Below, one piece after another: positions 1 to 6,171 of a DNA stretch of 13,585 bases. The DNA is taken from the NCBI GenBank assembly GCA_051744845.1, contig JBNJDJ010000054.1, positions 1-13,585 of the forward strand, in the 5' to 3' direction. Position 1 is the first letter of the stretch. Every line of letters starts with the position of its first letter. Position numbers and translations under genes: made by a program. Origin of the DNA: JBNJDJ01 sp051744845. Lineage in GTDB: Bacteria; Bacillota; Clostridia; Peptostreptococcales; Acidaminobacteraceae. The notes beneath the pieces were generated by a model. The model made no database searches, was not told the origin of the DNA, and was given only the letters and a program-made list of their open reading frames with translations.

Positions 1-11
1 AGGAGTTTAGC

Positions 12-1178
12 ATGAAAAAGATTTTATTTGTGGATGATGAAAAAAGGATTTTAAAATCTTTAAGAAGACTTTTTTATAATTCAGATTATAATTGTTTTTT
101 TGCTTCAGGAAGTAAAGAAGCATTAAAGATTTTAAAAGAATATAAGATTAATTTAATTATAACTGATATACGTATGCCTAAAATGGATGGGTTTGAGCTT
201 TTGAAAAAGGTTAAAAAACATTATCCAAAAGTTACTAGAGTGGCTTTAAGTGGTTATACTGATAAAGATGCTATTATGGAAGCCATCGAGGCTAATTTGA
301 TAAAATTATATTTATATAAGCCTTGGAAAAATGAAGAATTAAAAGAAATTGTTTATAAAACATTTATGCTTGAAGATGTTTTAAATTCTAAAAAAATCTT
401 TGAATTTATAAATGATTTAGATTCTCTACCAACAGTTCCTACCTTATTTAAGGAAATAAATCATTTAATAGAAAAAAAAGCTGATGTTAAAAAAATCACT
501 AAAAAAATAGAAAAAGACCAATCACTTGCTTCAAAAATTTTACATGTGGCTAATTCTGCTTATTATAATGCAAAAACAGGTTCTATATCTAAAGCAATTA
601 TGTATATTGGTTTATTAAATGTAAAAAATATTGTTCTTGCAAATGCAGTATTTGATAATCAAACTAATGATTCAATTGATTTGCTTTGGAAACATGCAAA
701 TATTACAAATAAAATGGCTGGATATATATATAAAAAGTTACTTTTAAAGAAAATACCTAATAATTATTCTTCAGCTGGATTACTTCACGATATAGGTAGA
801 GTGGTTTTAATGACTTTTGCTGAAGATGAAAACGAAAAAATTAATATACTTATGAATAAAACTCCTATTGATTTAGATTCTAGACTTAATTATGAAAAAA
901 AACTTGTAAATGTTACTCATCAAAAAATTGGTGCATATCTTTTAAATTGGTGGGAAATACCTTTACCAATAGTGGAATCTGCTTTATATCATCATGACCC
1001 ATTAAATGAGATGGTAATTAATAAAGAGTTAGTATCTGTTATTTATTTAGCTAATAATTGGTCTTGGAAGCTTTTAAAACCTAAAGATGATAGATTATCT
1101 ATAGATAAAAAGGTTTTAGAATTTTTAAAGATTCCAGAAGAAAAGTTTTATGAAAAAATAGATGAATTTGAAATTTAA
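12..1178 (+). CDS. Response regulator: receiver domain fused to HDOD domain
   Basis: Cytoplasmic two-component protein of 388 aa with no DNA-binding domain. Residues 1-120 are a CheY-like receiver: acidic pair D8/D9, phosphoacceptor D52 (in TDIRMP), S80 and K103 in the KPW motif. Residues about 135-330 are an HDOD domain, recognisable from LPTVP at 140-144, the DQSLASKIL stretch near 169-177, NSAYY at 181-185 and LLHDIG at 257-262. HDOD domains are usually non-enzymatic signalling or scaffold modules. Here many HD-like histidines survive (H228, H259-D260, H303, H327-H328), but the last metal-ligand aspartate of true HD enzymes seems to be Asn (YLANN, 345-349), so catalysis is doubtful. The ATG at 12 follows AGGAG at 1-5. 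It is the first complete gene of an operon that probably begins upstream of the window. Domain assignment is firm; the physiological output is unknown. Confidence 0.93.
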   Translation: MKKILFVDDEKRILKSLRRLFYNSDYNCFFASGSKEALKILKEYKINLIITDIRMPKMDGFELLKKVKKHYPKVTRVALSGYTDKDAIMEAIEANLIKLYLYKPWKNEELKEIVYKTFMLEDVLNSKKIFEFINDLDSLPTVPTLFKEINHLIEKKADVKKITKKIEKDQSLASKILHVANSAYYNAKTGSISKAIMYIGLLNVKNIVLANAVFDNQTNDSIDLLWKHANITNKMAGYIYKKLLLKKIPNNYSSAGLLHDIGRVVLMTFAEDENEKINILMNKTPIDLDSRLNYEKKLVNVTHQKIGAYLLNWWEIPLPIVESALYHHDPLNEMVINKELVSVIYLANNWSWKLLKPKDDRLSIDKKVLEFLKIPEEKFYEKIDEFEI

Positions 1179-1182
1179 GGAG
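1177..1182 (+). promoter_or_regulatory. Ribosome binding site overlapping upstream stop codon
   Basis: AAGGAG overlaps the TAA stop (1176-1178) of the receiver-HDOD gene and lies 5 nt before the ATG at 1188. This arrangement implies translational coupling of the first two signalling genes. The same pattern recurs at 2229-2234 before the third gene. Confidence 0.8.
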
Positions 1183-1187
1183 TCAAT

Positions 1188-2237
1188 ATGGGAAAAGATT
1201 ATAGCAATCACAATATTTTATTTGTAGATGATGAAAAACCAGTTTTAGATGCTATTAAAAGAGGATTACATAAAGAAAGTTATAATTTATTTTTTACTCA
1301 TGACCCATTTGAAGCTCTAGATATTATTAAACAAGAAGATATTTCATTAATAGTTACTGATATGAGAATGCCAGGTATGGATGGATTAAAACTTTTAAAA
1401 GAAGTAAATAAAATTAATAAAAATATTATAAAAATTATTTTATCTGGATATGCTAATAGTACTCAAATCATCGCTACTATAAATTCATTAGACATATATA
1501 AGTTTTTATTAAAACCGTGGGATTTAAAAACTGATTTAAAACCTGCTATTGAAAATGGATTAGACCAATTTGAGATGAAAAGAAAAGAAAAATTTTCTAT
1601 TAAATCAGCTAAAAATAGAAATGAAGTTTTCAAAAAGATGGTAGAAAATAATAAACAAACTGTAGCTTCTTTGAAAAAAGAATTTTATAGTCTTTCAAGA
1701 TTAAATAAAATGAGTTTAAATTATTCTTATTTTTTAGCTTTGCAATTAAAAAGAGGTAAGATTACTGAATCGAGGTATAAAAATGAATTAAACTTTCTAG
1801 AAGATTATATTGAAAAAAAGAGTATTAAATATCCTGTTGTTTTTCAAAAAAACTCAATAGAGAAATTATCAAGTAATTTCAAAAATTTTTTTATAGAGTA
1901 TTTTAATGAAAATTCATTTACTTTAGTAAATAATATAAAAGATGATTTTTTTGTAAATATTTCTATTGATGAGTTAATAGACTTTTTTAAATTAATGTTT
2001 GACCATATGTTAGAAATTAAAAATAAAACTAGTTTAGCAATGATTTTTTCATTGAAGGATGAGAGGGGAGTATTTTTAATAAAAGTAAAAGAATGTCAAA
2101 AAAATACCGATCAATTACATCAAAATACGGTATATATCCTTCTAAATACATTAGCCGACATATTAAACTTTAGCTTAGAGATAAAAGATTCTGATAAGGA
2201 AGATATATTAATTATTTTAAAATTTAATAAGGAGTAA
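1188..2237 (+). CDS. Response regulator with degenerate histidine-kinase-like C-terminal region
   Basis: Protein of 349 aa. Residues 8-125 are a clear receiver: D14/D15, phosphoacceptor D58 (TDMRMP), S86 and K109 in LKPW, the same subtype as the preceding HDOD protein. The remaining ~220 residues match no family I can name outright. Residues about 145-212 are helical and charged, like a dimerisation/coiled-coil segment. Residues about 253-346 line up by pattern with the ATPase domain of histidine kinases (strand-helix around 255-275, strands at 283-300, a final helix-strand at 313-345). The N-box Asn is replaced (FDHML at 271-275), there is no DxGxG G1 box (KECQK at 301-305) and no GxGLGL G2 box. 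I infer a receiver joined to a non-ATP-binding pseudokinase module. It is co-transcribed with its neighbours: 9 nt after the first gene and 2 nt before the kinase gene. Confidence 0.85.
   Translation: MGKDYSNHNILFVDDEKPVLDAIKRGLHKESYNLFFTHDPFEALDIIKQEDISLIVTDMRMPGMDGLKLLKEVNKINKNIIKIILSGYANSTQIIATINSLDIYKFLLKPWDLKTDLKPAIENGLDQFEMKRKEKFSIKSAKNRNEVFKKMVENNKQTVASLKKEFYSLSRLNKMSLNYSYFLALQLKRGKITESRYKNELNFLEDYIEKKSIKYPVVFQKNSIEKLSSNFKNFFIEYFNENSFTLVNNIKDDFFVNISIDELIDFFKLMFDHMLEIKNKTSLAMIFSLKDERGVFLIKVKECQKNTDQLHQNTVYILLNTLADILNFSLEIKDSDKEDILIILKFNKE
2229..2234 (+). promoter_or_regulatory. Ribosome binding site overlapping the end of the upstream gene
   Basis: AAGGAG lies just before the TAA at 2235-2237 and 5 nt upstream of the ATG at 2240. 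Only 2 nt separate the two coding sequences, so translation of the receiver-kinase is probably coupled to the gene before it. Confidence 0.8.
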
Positions 2238-2239
2238 TT

Positions 2240-3484
2240 ATGAAAATCGTTATTATTGATGATAGTAAAATGATTTTAGATGTAGCTAAAGATTTATTAG
2301 TTGAAAACAAGTTATCAAAAAAAATTTTTACTTTTACTAATCCTAAAAAAGCATTAGAATTTATTGATGAATCAGTTTATATAGTTATAACTGATTTAGT
2401 AATGCCTAAAATGAATGGAATTGAAGTTTTAAAAGAAATAAAAGGTGATAAGAAATTAAGAAAAATTAAAGTCTTAGTTTTAACTTCTATTTCTAAAAAG
2501 GAAGCTTTAAAAAATTGTTTTAAAGAAGGGGCTTTTGATTATATAACAAAACCTTTTGATGAATATGAATTTATAGCTAGAGTTAAAAGAGCTATAAAAG
2601 AAAGAAGTTTACAAAAAAAATTAGCTAAAAAATTGATTGATTTAAATGAAGAACATGAGAAACTGAAACAAACACAAACAGAGTTAATTAAAAGAGAACA
2701 ATTAGCAGGTATAGGACAATTAGCTGCTGGAATAGCTCATGAATTAAATAATCCATTAGGTTATGTTGGGTCTAATTTTTCAATTTTGAAAGATTATATA
2801 GAGATATTTGTTAAAATTTTTAAGATGTACGATCAAGGAGAAAACCTCGAAAAAATAAATGAATTTAAAAAAGATCAAGATTTTATTTTTATAATTGAAG
2901 ATATTAATGACCTTTTAAAAGATACATCTACAGGTATTAATAGAGCAAAAGAAATTGTTAAGTCATTAAGAAGTTTTTCAAGAATTGATCAAATTAAAGA
3001 ATATAGTGAATATAACTTAAATAAAGGAATTGAAGAAACTTTAACTATTTCTAAAAATGAATATAAATATATTGCAGATATTGAAAAAGATTTAGGAGAT
3101 TTACCTGATATATTAGCATATGGTGGTGAAATAAATCAAGTATTATTAAATATTATTGTAAATGCTGCTGATGCTATTGAGTCTTCATCTAAAAATAGAG
3201 GGTTAATAAAAATAAAAACAATGCATAAAGAGGATGAAGTTATTTGTAAAATATCAGATAATGGTATTGGTATAAATAAAAATGTTTTAACTAAAATTTT
3301 TAATCCTTTTTTTACGACTAAAGATGTAGGAAAAGGAACTGGTCTAGGTTTAAGTATTAGTTATGATACTATTGTAAATAAACACGATGGTAGTTTAGAA
3401 GTTAATTCAAATAAAAATGAAGGAACAGAATTTATTATTAAATTACCTTTAGACCCTAGAGATGATAATCAAAAAGAAGATTAA
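2240..3484 (+). CDS. Receiver-histidine kinase hybrid (REC-HisKA-HATPase)
   Basis: Soluble 414-aa kinase with an N-terminal receiver instead of a sensor. The receiver (1-120) has D7/D8, phosphoacceptor D52 (TDLVMP), T82 and K104 (TKPF). A coiled linker (about 120-153) leads to a DHp domain with the phosphoacceptor H167 in the motif AHELNNPLG. The ATP-binding domain follows: N-box around N304/N308 (LLNIIVNAADAI), G1 box DNGIGI at 340-345, F-box FNPFFTTK at 354-361 and G2 box GTGLGL at 366-371, so it looks fully active. There are no membrane segments. With a receiver at the input end, it most likely takes part in a phosphorelay with the two receiver proteins encoded just upstream; that pairing is inferred from the operon. 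The stop is followed by an A-rich stretch but no clear terminator before the next promoter. Confidence 0.95.
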   Translation: MKIVIIDDSKMILDVAKDLLVENKLSKKIFTFTNPKKALEFIDESVYIVITDLVMPKMNGIEVLKEIKGDKKLRKIKVLVLTSISKKEALKNCFKEGAFDYITKPFDEYEFIARVKRAIKERSLQKKLAKKLIDLNEEHEKLKQTQTELIKREQLAGIGQLAAGIAHELNNPLGYVGSNFSILKDYIEIFVKIFKMYDQGENLEKINEFKKDQDFIFIIEDINDLLKDTSTGINRAKEIVKSLRSFSRIDQIKEYSEYNLNKGIEETLTISKNEYKYIADIEKDLGDLPDILAYGGEINQVLLNIIVNAADAIESSSKNRGLIKIKTMHKEDEVICKISDNGIGINKNVLTKIFNPFFTTKDVGKGTGLGLSISYDTIVNKHDGSLEVNSNKNEGTEFIIKLPLDPRDDNQKED

Positions 3485-3497
3485 ATAAAAAAAAGGC

Positions 3498-3526
3498 TAG
3501 ACAAAGCTGAAAATGTCTGTTATGAT
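3498..3526 (+). promoter_or_regulatory. Sigma-A-type promoter with extended -10 for the parvulin gene
   Basis: TAGACA (3498-3503) is separated by exactly 17 bp from TATGAT (3521-3526), and a TG at 3518-3519 gives an extended -10 (TGTTATGAT). The predicted start is near 3533, leaving a leader of about 38 nt before the ATG at 3571. An inverted repeat, AGACA (3499-3503) and TGTCT (3514-3518), sits across the -35 and spacer. This supports separate transcription of the isomerase from the signalling operon upstream. Confidence 0.65.
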
Positions 3527-3570
3527 GTTTTTGATAGTGTGTAAGTTGAAATTAGTTAGGAGACGATAAA

Positions 3571-4314
3571 ATGTCAAATGTTTTAGCAAAGGTAAACGGT
3601 AAAGAAATTACTACTGCAGATAAAGAAAATTTACTTAAGTCACTAGGACCACAAAGAGCAGCTCAATTCAAAGGTGAAAAAGGCGATCAAATGTTACTTA
3701 AAGAATTAATTAATCAAGAGCTTTTTTACTTTGATGCAAAAGATAGTGGTTTAGAAGAAACAGATAGATTTAAAAAAGAAATTGAAAATGCAAAAGAAAA
3801 CATTTTAAAACAGTTAAATATACAAGAAACACTTAAAGATGCAACAGTTACTGAAGAAGAAGCTAAAAACTTCTTTGAAGAAAATAAAGATAGATTTCAA
3901 AAAGGTGAACAAGTTGAAGCGAAGCATATCTTAGTTAAAGAAGAAGATAAAATTAAAGAAATTGCTAAAGAATTAAATGAAGGTTTAGATTTTTCTGAAG
4001 CAGCTAAAAAGTACTCAACTTGCCCATCTAAAGAAAAAGGTGGATCATTAGGTTCTTTTGAAAGAGGAAAAATGGTACCTGAGTTTGAAGAGGTTGCATT
4101 TGGATTAGATATTGACCAAGTAAGTGAACCAGTAAAAACTCAATTTGGATATCATATAATCAAAGTAACTGGTAAGAGTGAAGCTAGTGAAAATAGCTTT
4201 GAAGAAGTTAAAGATAAAATTATGCAACAATTAACAGTTCAAAAGCAAAATGATTTATATTTATCTAAAGTAGAAGATTTAAAAGAAAACTATGATGTTG
4301 AAATTTTAGATTAA
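3571..4314 (+). CDS. Cytoplasmic parvulin-type peptidyl-prolyl cis-trans isomerase
   Basis: Protein of 247 aa in the SurA/PrsA-like parvulin family. It catalyses cis-trans isomerisation of prolyl bonds and probably acts as a folding helper. Residues 1-95 form a SurA-N-like helical chaperone region starting VLAKVNGKEIT. Residues about 114-202 are the parvulin domain: KHILV with H119, YSTCPS with C151, GGSLGSF at 157-163, the conserved MVPEFEEVAF stretch, and FGYHIIKV with H195. There is no signal peptide, lipobox or transmembrane segment, so unlike PrsA it should stay in the cytoplasm. This short soluble form is familiar from clostridia. The ATG at 3571 follows AGGAG (3558-3562) with 8 nt spacing. 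A good promoter upstream and a strong terminator downstream suggest a mainly monocistronic unit. The family is certain; the client proteins are unknown. Confidence 0.93.
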   Translation: MSNVLAKVNGKEITTADKENLLKSLGPQRAAQFKGEKGDQMLLKELINQELFYFDAKDSGLEETDRFKKEIENAKENILKQLNIQETLKDATVTEEEAKNFFEENKDRFQKGEQVEAKHILVKEEDKIKEIAKELNEGLDFSEAAKKYSTCPSKEKGGSLGSFERGKMVPEFEEVAFGLDIDQVSEPVKTQFGYHIIKVTGKSEASENSFEEVKDKIMQQLTVQKQNDLYLSKVEDLKENYDVEILD

Positions 4315-4322
4315 ATAATTAT

Positions 4323-4345
4323 AGCCCCTTTTAAGGGGCTTTTTT
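4323..4345 (+). terminator. Rho-independent terminator after the parvulin gene
   Basis: AGCCCCT (4323-4329) pairs with AGGGGCT (4334-4340) around a TTTA loop and is followed by a T run ending at 4345. It begins 8 nt after the parvulin stop codon. Only 18 nt separate its T run from the ATG of the next gene. Confidence 0.92.
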
Positions 4346-4363
4346 AATATCAGGAGTGATAAA

Positions 4364-5308
4364 ATGGAAGAAAAATTAATATCAGAATTTAATGTTTCGG
4401 ATAAAATTCAAGGATTTTATTTAATTAGTAATTTTAATGTAAAAACTTCAAGTAATAATAAAATGTATTTAGATATGGATCTACAAGATAATTCTGGGCA
4501 AATAAATGCAAAGCTTTGGAATATACAAAATGATGAACATGAAAAATTTAAAGCTGGAAATATAGTCAAAGTTAGAGGTATTGTTACAGAATGGCAAGGA
4601 GAAAATCAATTTAAAATTCATAAAATAAGGTTAGCAAATGAAGATGAATTTGATTTAGAAAAATTAATTGTAACTGCTCCAATAGATCCATTAGAGACTT
4701 TTGATAAAATCTTAGAGACAGTTAATAATTTTGAAAATGAAGATATTAAAAATATTACTAAAAAAATTTTAAAAATTAATAAAGAAAAATTGCTTTATTA
4801 TCCTGCTGCAAAATCTAATCATCATTCAATAAGAGCAGGCTTACTTTATCATATAGGAAGAATGTTAGAAGTTGCAAAGTCTCTTGCAAATATCTATAAA
4901 ACTGTAGATAAAGATTTATTATTTGCAGGTGTAATATTACATGATATTGAGAAAGTAAATGAAATGATTTCTGATGAAATAGGAGTTGTTTCAGATTATT
5001 CAAAAGATGGTAAATTACTTGGTCATATTATAATGGGTATAAAAACTATTGAAAAAGTTGGAGAAGAATGTGGAGCTGATAAAGAAGTTGTAACTTTACT
5101 TGAACATATGATTTTGTCTCATCATAATGAGCCAGAATACGGTTCTCCTAAAAGACCAATGTTTTTAGAAGCAGAATTATTACATCATATTGATATTATA
5201 GATGCTAGAGTTTATGATTTTGATGAAATTGATAGTAGTTTGGAAAAAGGAGAATTTTCAAATCCTATTTGGACACTTGATAAAAGACGAGTATATAAAA
5301 AGAAATAA
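4364..5308 (+). CDS. yhaM: YhaM-family 3'-5' exoribonuclease (OB-fold + HD domain)
   Basis: Protein of 314 aa, the same size class as Bacillus YhaM. Residues about 12-92 are an OB-fold nucleic-acid-binding domain (YLDMDLQDNSGQINAKLW, then VKVRGIV at 68-74). Residues about 150-282 are an HD metal-dependent hydrolase domain: H153/H154, H163 (LYHIG), the HD pair H193-D194 (ILHDIEK), H221, H253/H254 (LSHHN) and D277/D280 (HHIDIID). YhaM enzymes degrade RNA, and in some reports single-stranded DNA, from the 3' end using divalent metal; by homology this one acts in cytoplasmic RNA turnover. The ATG at 4364 follows AGGAG (4352-4356). A terminator lies directly upstream and leaves no room for an ordinary promoter between it and the start, so transcription may come from readthrough or from a promoter inside the parvulin 3' end. 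Confidence 0.9.
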   Translation: MEEKLISEFNVSDKIQGFYLISNFNVKTSSNNKMYLDMDLQDNSGQINAKLWNIQNDEHEKFKAGNIVKVRGIVTEWQGENQFKIHKIRLANEDEFDLEKLIVTAPIDPLETFDKILETVNNFENEDIKNITKKILKINKEKLLYYPAAKSNHHSIRAGLLYHIGRMLEVAKSLANIYKTVDKDLLFAGVILHDIEKVNEMISDEIGVVSDYSKDGKLLGHIIMGIKTIEKVGEECGADKEVVTLLEHMILSHHNEPEYGSPKRPMFLEAELLHHIDIIDARVYDFDEIDSSLEKGEFSNPIWTLDKRRVYKKK

Positions 5309-5316
5309 TAAATTTT

Positions 5317-5344
5317 AAGCCTTTGATTTTTCAAAGGTTTTTTT
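5317..5344 (+). terminator. Rho-independent terminator after the yhaM-like gene
   Basis: AAGCCTTTGA (5317-5326) pairs with TCAAAGGTTT (5331-5340), including one G-T wobble, around a TTTT loop. The T run extends to 5344. It begins 8 nt after the stop codon. Confidence 0.85.
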
Positions 5345-5356
5345 ATTTGAAATTTT

Positions 5357-5365
5357 TGCTATAAA
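5357..5365 (+). promoter_or_regulatory. Possible extended -10 promoter for the small kinase gene
   Basis: TGCTATAAA (5357-5365) resembles an extended -10 element and lies just past the upstream terminator. No convincing -35 sits 17 bp before it. An alternative AT-rich -10 is TATATA at 5381-5386. This is the only gap where a promoter for the kinase/HD-GYP pair could lie. The exact site is uncertain. Confidence 0.3.
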
Positions 5366-5401
5366 TACATAAAAATAGGGTATATAAAAAAATAAGCAAA
5401 A

Positions 5402-5408
5402 GAGGAGG
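5402..5408 (+). promoter_or_regulatory. Strong ribosome binding site that points to an ATT start codon
   Basis: GAGGAGG is the strongest Shine-Dalgarno sequence in the gap after the terminator. It lies 7 nt before an in-frame ATT (5416-5418). No ATG, GTG or TTG occurs in this frame between the stop at 5362-5364 and the ATG at 5524. A TTG at 5409 in another frame meets a stop after two more codons. The site therefore decides the start of the small kinase gene. Confidence 0.7.
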
Positions 5409-5415
5409 TTGTTTT

Positions 5416-6171
5416 ATTAATAAAAATAATTTAAGTAAATATTATTCTTTAGGTAAGTTAGTAGATGGTTTTTTACATGAAATTGGTAATGTAATTGGAG
5501 TTGAAAAAACATTAGTTGAATATATGGAAAAAGAAAATGAAAAAGTTAATGAAAAGATAAAAAATAAAAAACTAAGTAAAAAGGCTTTAGTTAAATATTT
5601 AGAAGAAAATCATAAAAATACTGAAACTTTAAAAAAATATTTAAAAACCTCTTTACGATTAATAAATGGATTTGGTCATATAAACACTCAAGTTAAGACT
5701 TATAATGAAAAAAATAAATTTAATTTAAAAGAGTTTGTGGTTGAAAATATTAAAATTATTGAAGACATTATGAAAATTAAAGGCCGTAATATTATAATAG
5801 ATATTCCTAAAAATATCAAACTTAGTATTTCTAAAAGTAAATTATTACAAGTTTTGTTAAATTTAATTAAAAATGCTATGACTCATGGATTAAAAAATAA
5901 AGAAAATGGAGAGATTAAAATTTCTGCTAAAAAAGAAAAAAATATTATTTTATCAATTAGAGATAACGGTAAAGGAATAAAAAAAGAATATATTAAAAAA
6001 ATATTTGATAAAAATTTTAAGATATCTGAAAGTGGCTCAGGACTAGGTTTATTTATAGTAAAAGAGATAGTAAAAAATGATTTTAAAGGAAAAATAGACG
6101 TAAATTCACAATTAAATGATTATACTGAATTTATTATTAAAATTCCTGAGAAAGGAGTAGTTAATGAATGA
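5416..6171 (+). CDS. Small soluble histidine kinase, probably starting at ATT
   Basis: Starting at ATT 5416 gives a 251-aa protein. The 36 residues lost by starting at the first ATG (5524) contain the kinase core signature GKLVDGFLHEIGNVIG, with H21 aligning to the phosphoacceptor of HisKA domains (compare GQLAAGIAHELNNPLG in the kinase encoded at 2240-3484). The ATP-binding half follows: N-box LLNLIKNAMTHGL with N153, G1 box DNGKGI starting at D183, and G2 box GSGLGL at 207-212. There is no sensor domain or membrane segment, so it presumably answers to a partner protein. The G/N residues after H21 (HEIGNVIG, not HEINNPLG) are less usual. It overlaps the downstream receiver-DUF3369-HD-GYP gene by 8 nt, which makes that protein its likely phosphorylation target. 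If initiation is at 5524 instead, the product would lack the histidine and could not autophosphorylate there. The domain call is firm; the start is inferred. Confidence 0.82.
   Translation: MNKNNLSKYYSLGKLVDGFLHEIGNVIGVEKTLVEYMEKENEKVNEKIKNKKLSKKALVKYLEENHKNTETLKKYLKTSLRLINGFGHINTQVKTYNEKNKFNLKEFVVENIKIIEDIMKIKGRNIIIDIPKNIKLSISKSKLLQVLLNLIKNAMTHGLKNKENGEIKISAKKEKNIILSIRDNGKGIKKEYIKKIFDKNFKISESGSGLGLFIVKEIVKNDFKGKIDVNSQLNDYTEFIIKIPEKGVVNE

Noticed and set aside
1..11. Search for an upstream gene or promoter at the left edge.
   Set aside because: Only AGGAG plus a spacer is present before the first ATG; nothing about the upstream region can be supported.
2104..2136. Imperfect hairpin TACCG...CGGTA inside the second receiver gene.
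   Set aside because: Only 5-bp arms with a loop of over 15 nt, no T run, inside a coding region; probably chance.
4815..5003. Minus-strand 62-codon frame inside the yhaM-like gene.
   Set aside because: Leu/Gln/Tyr-rich reverse reading of a conserved HD domain; no promoter or binding site.
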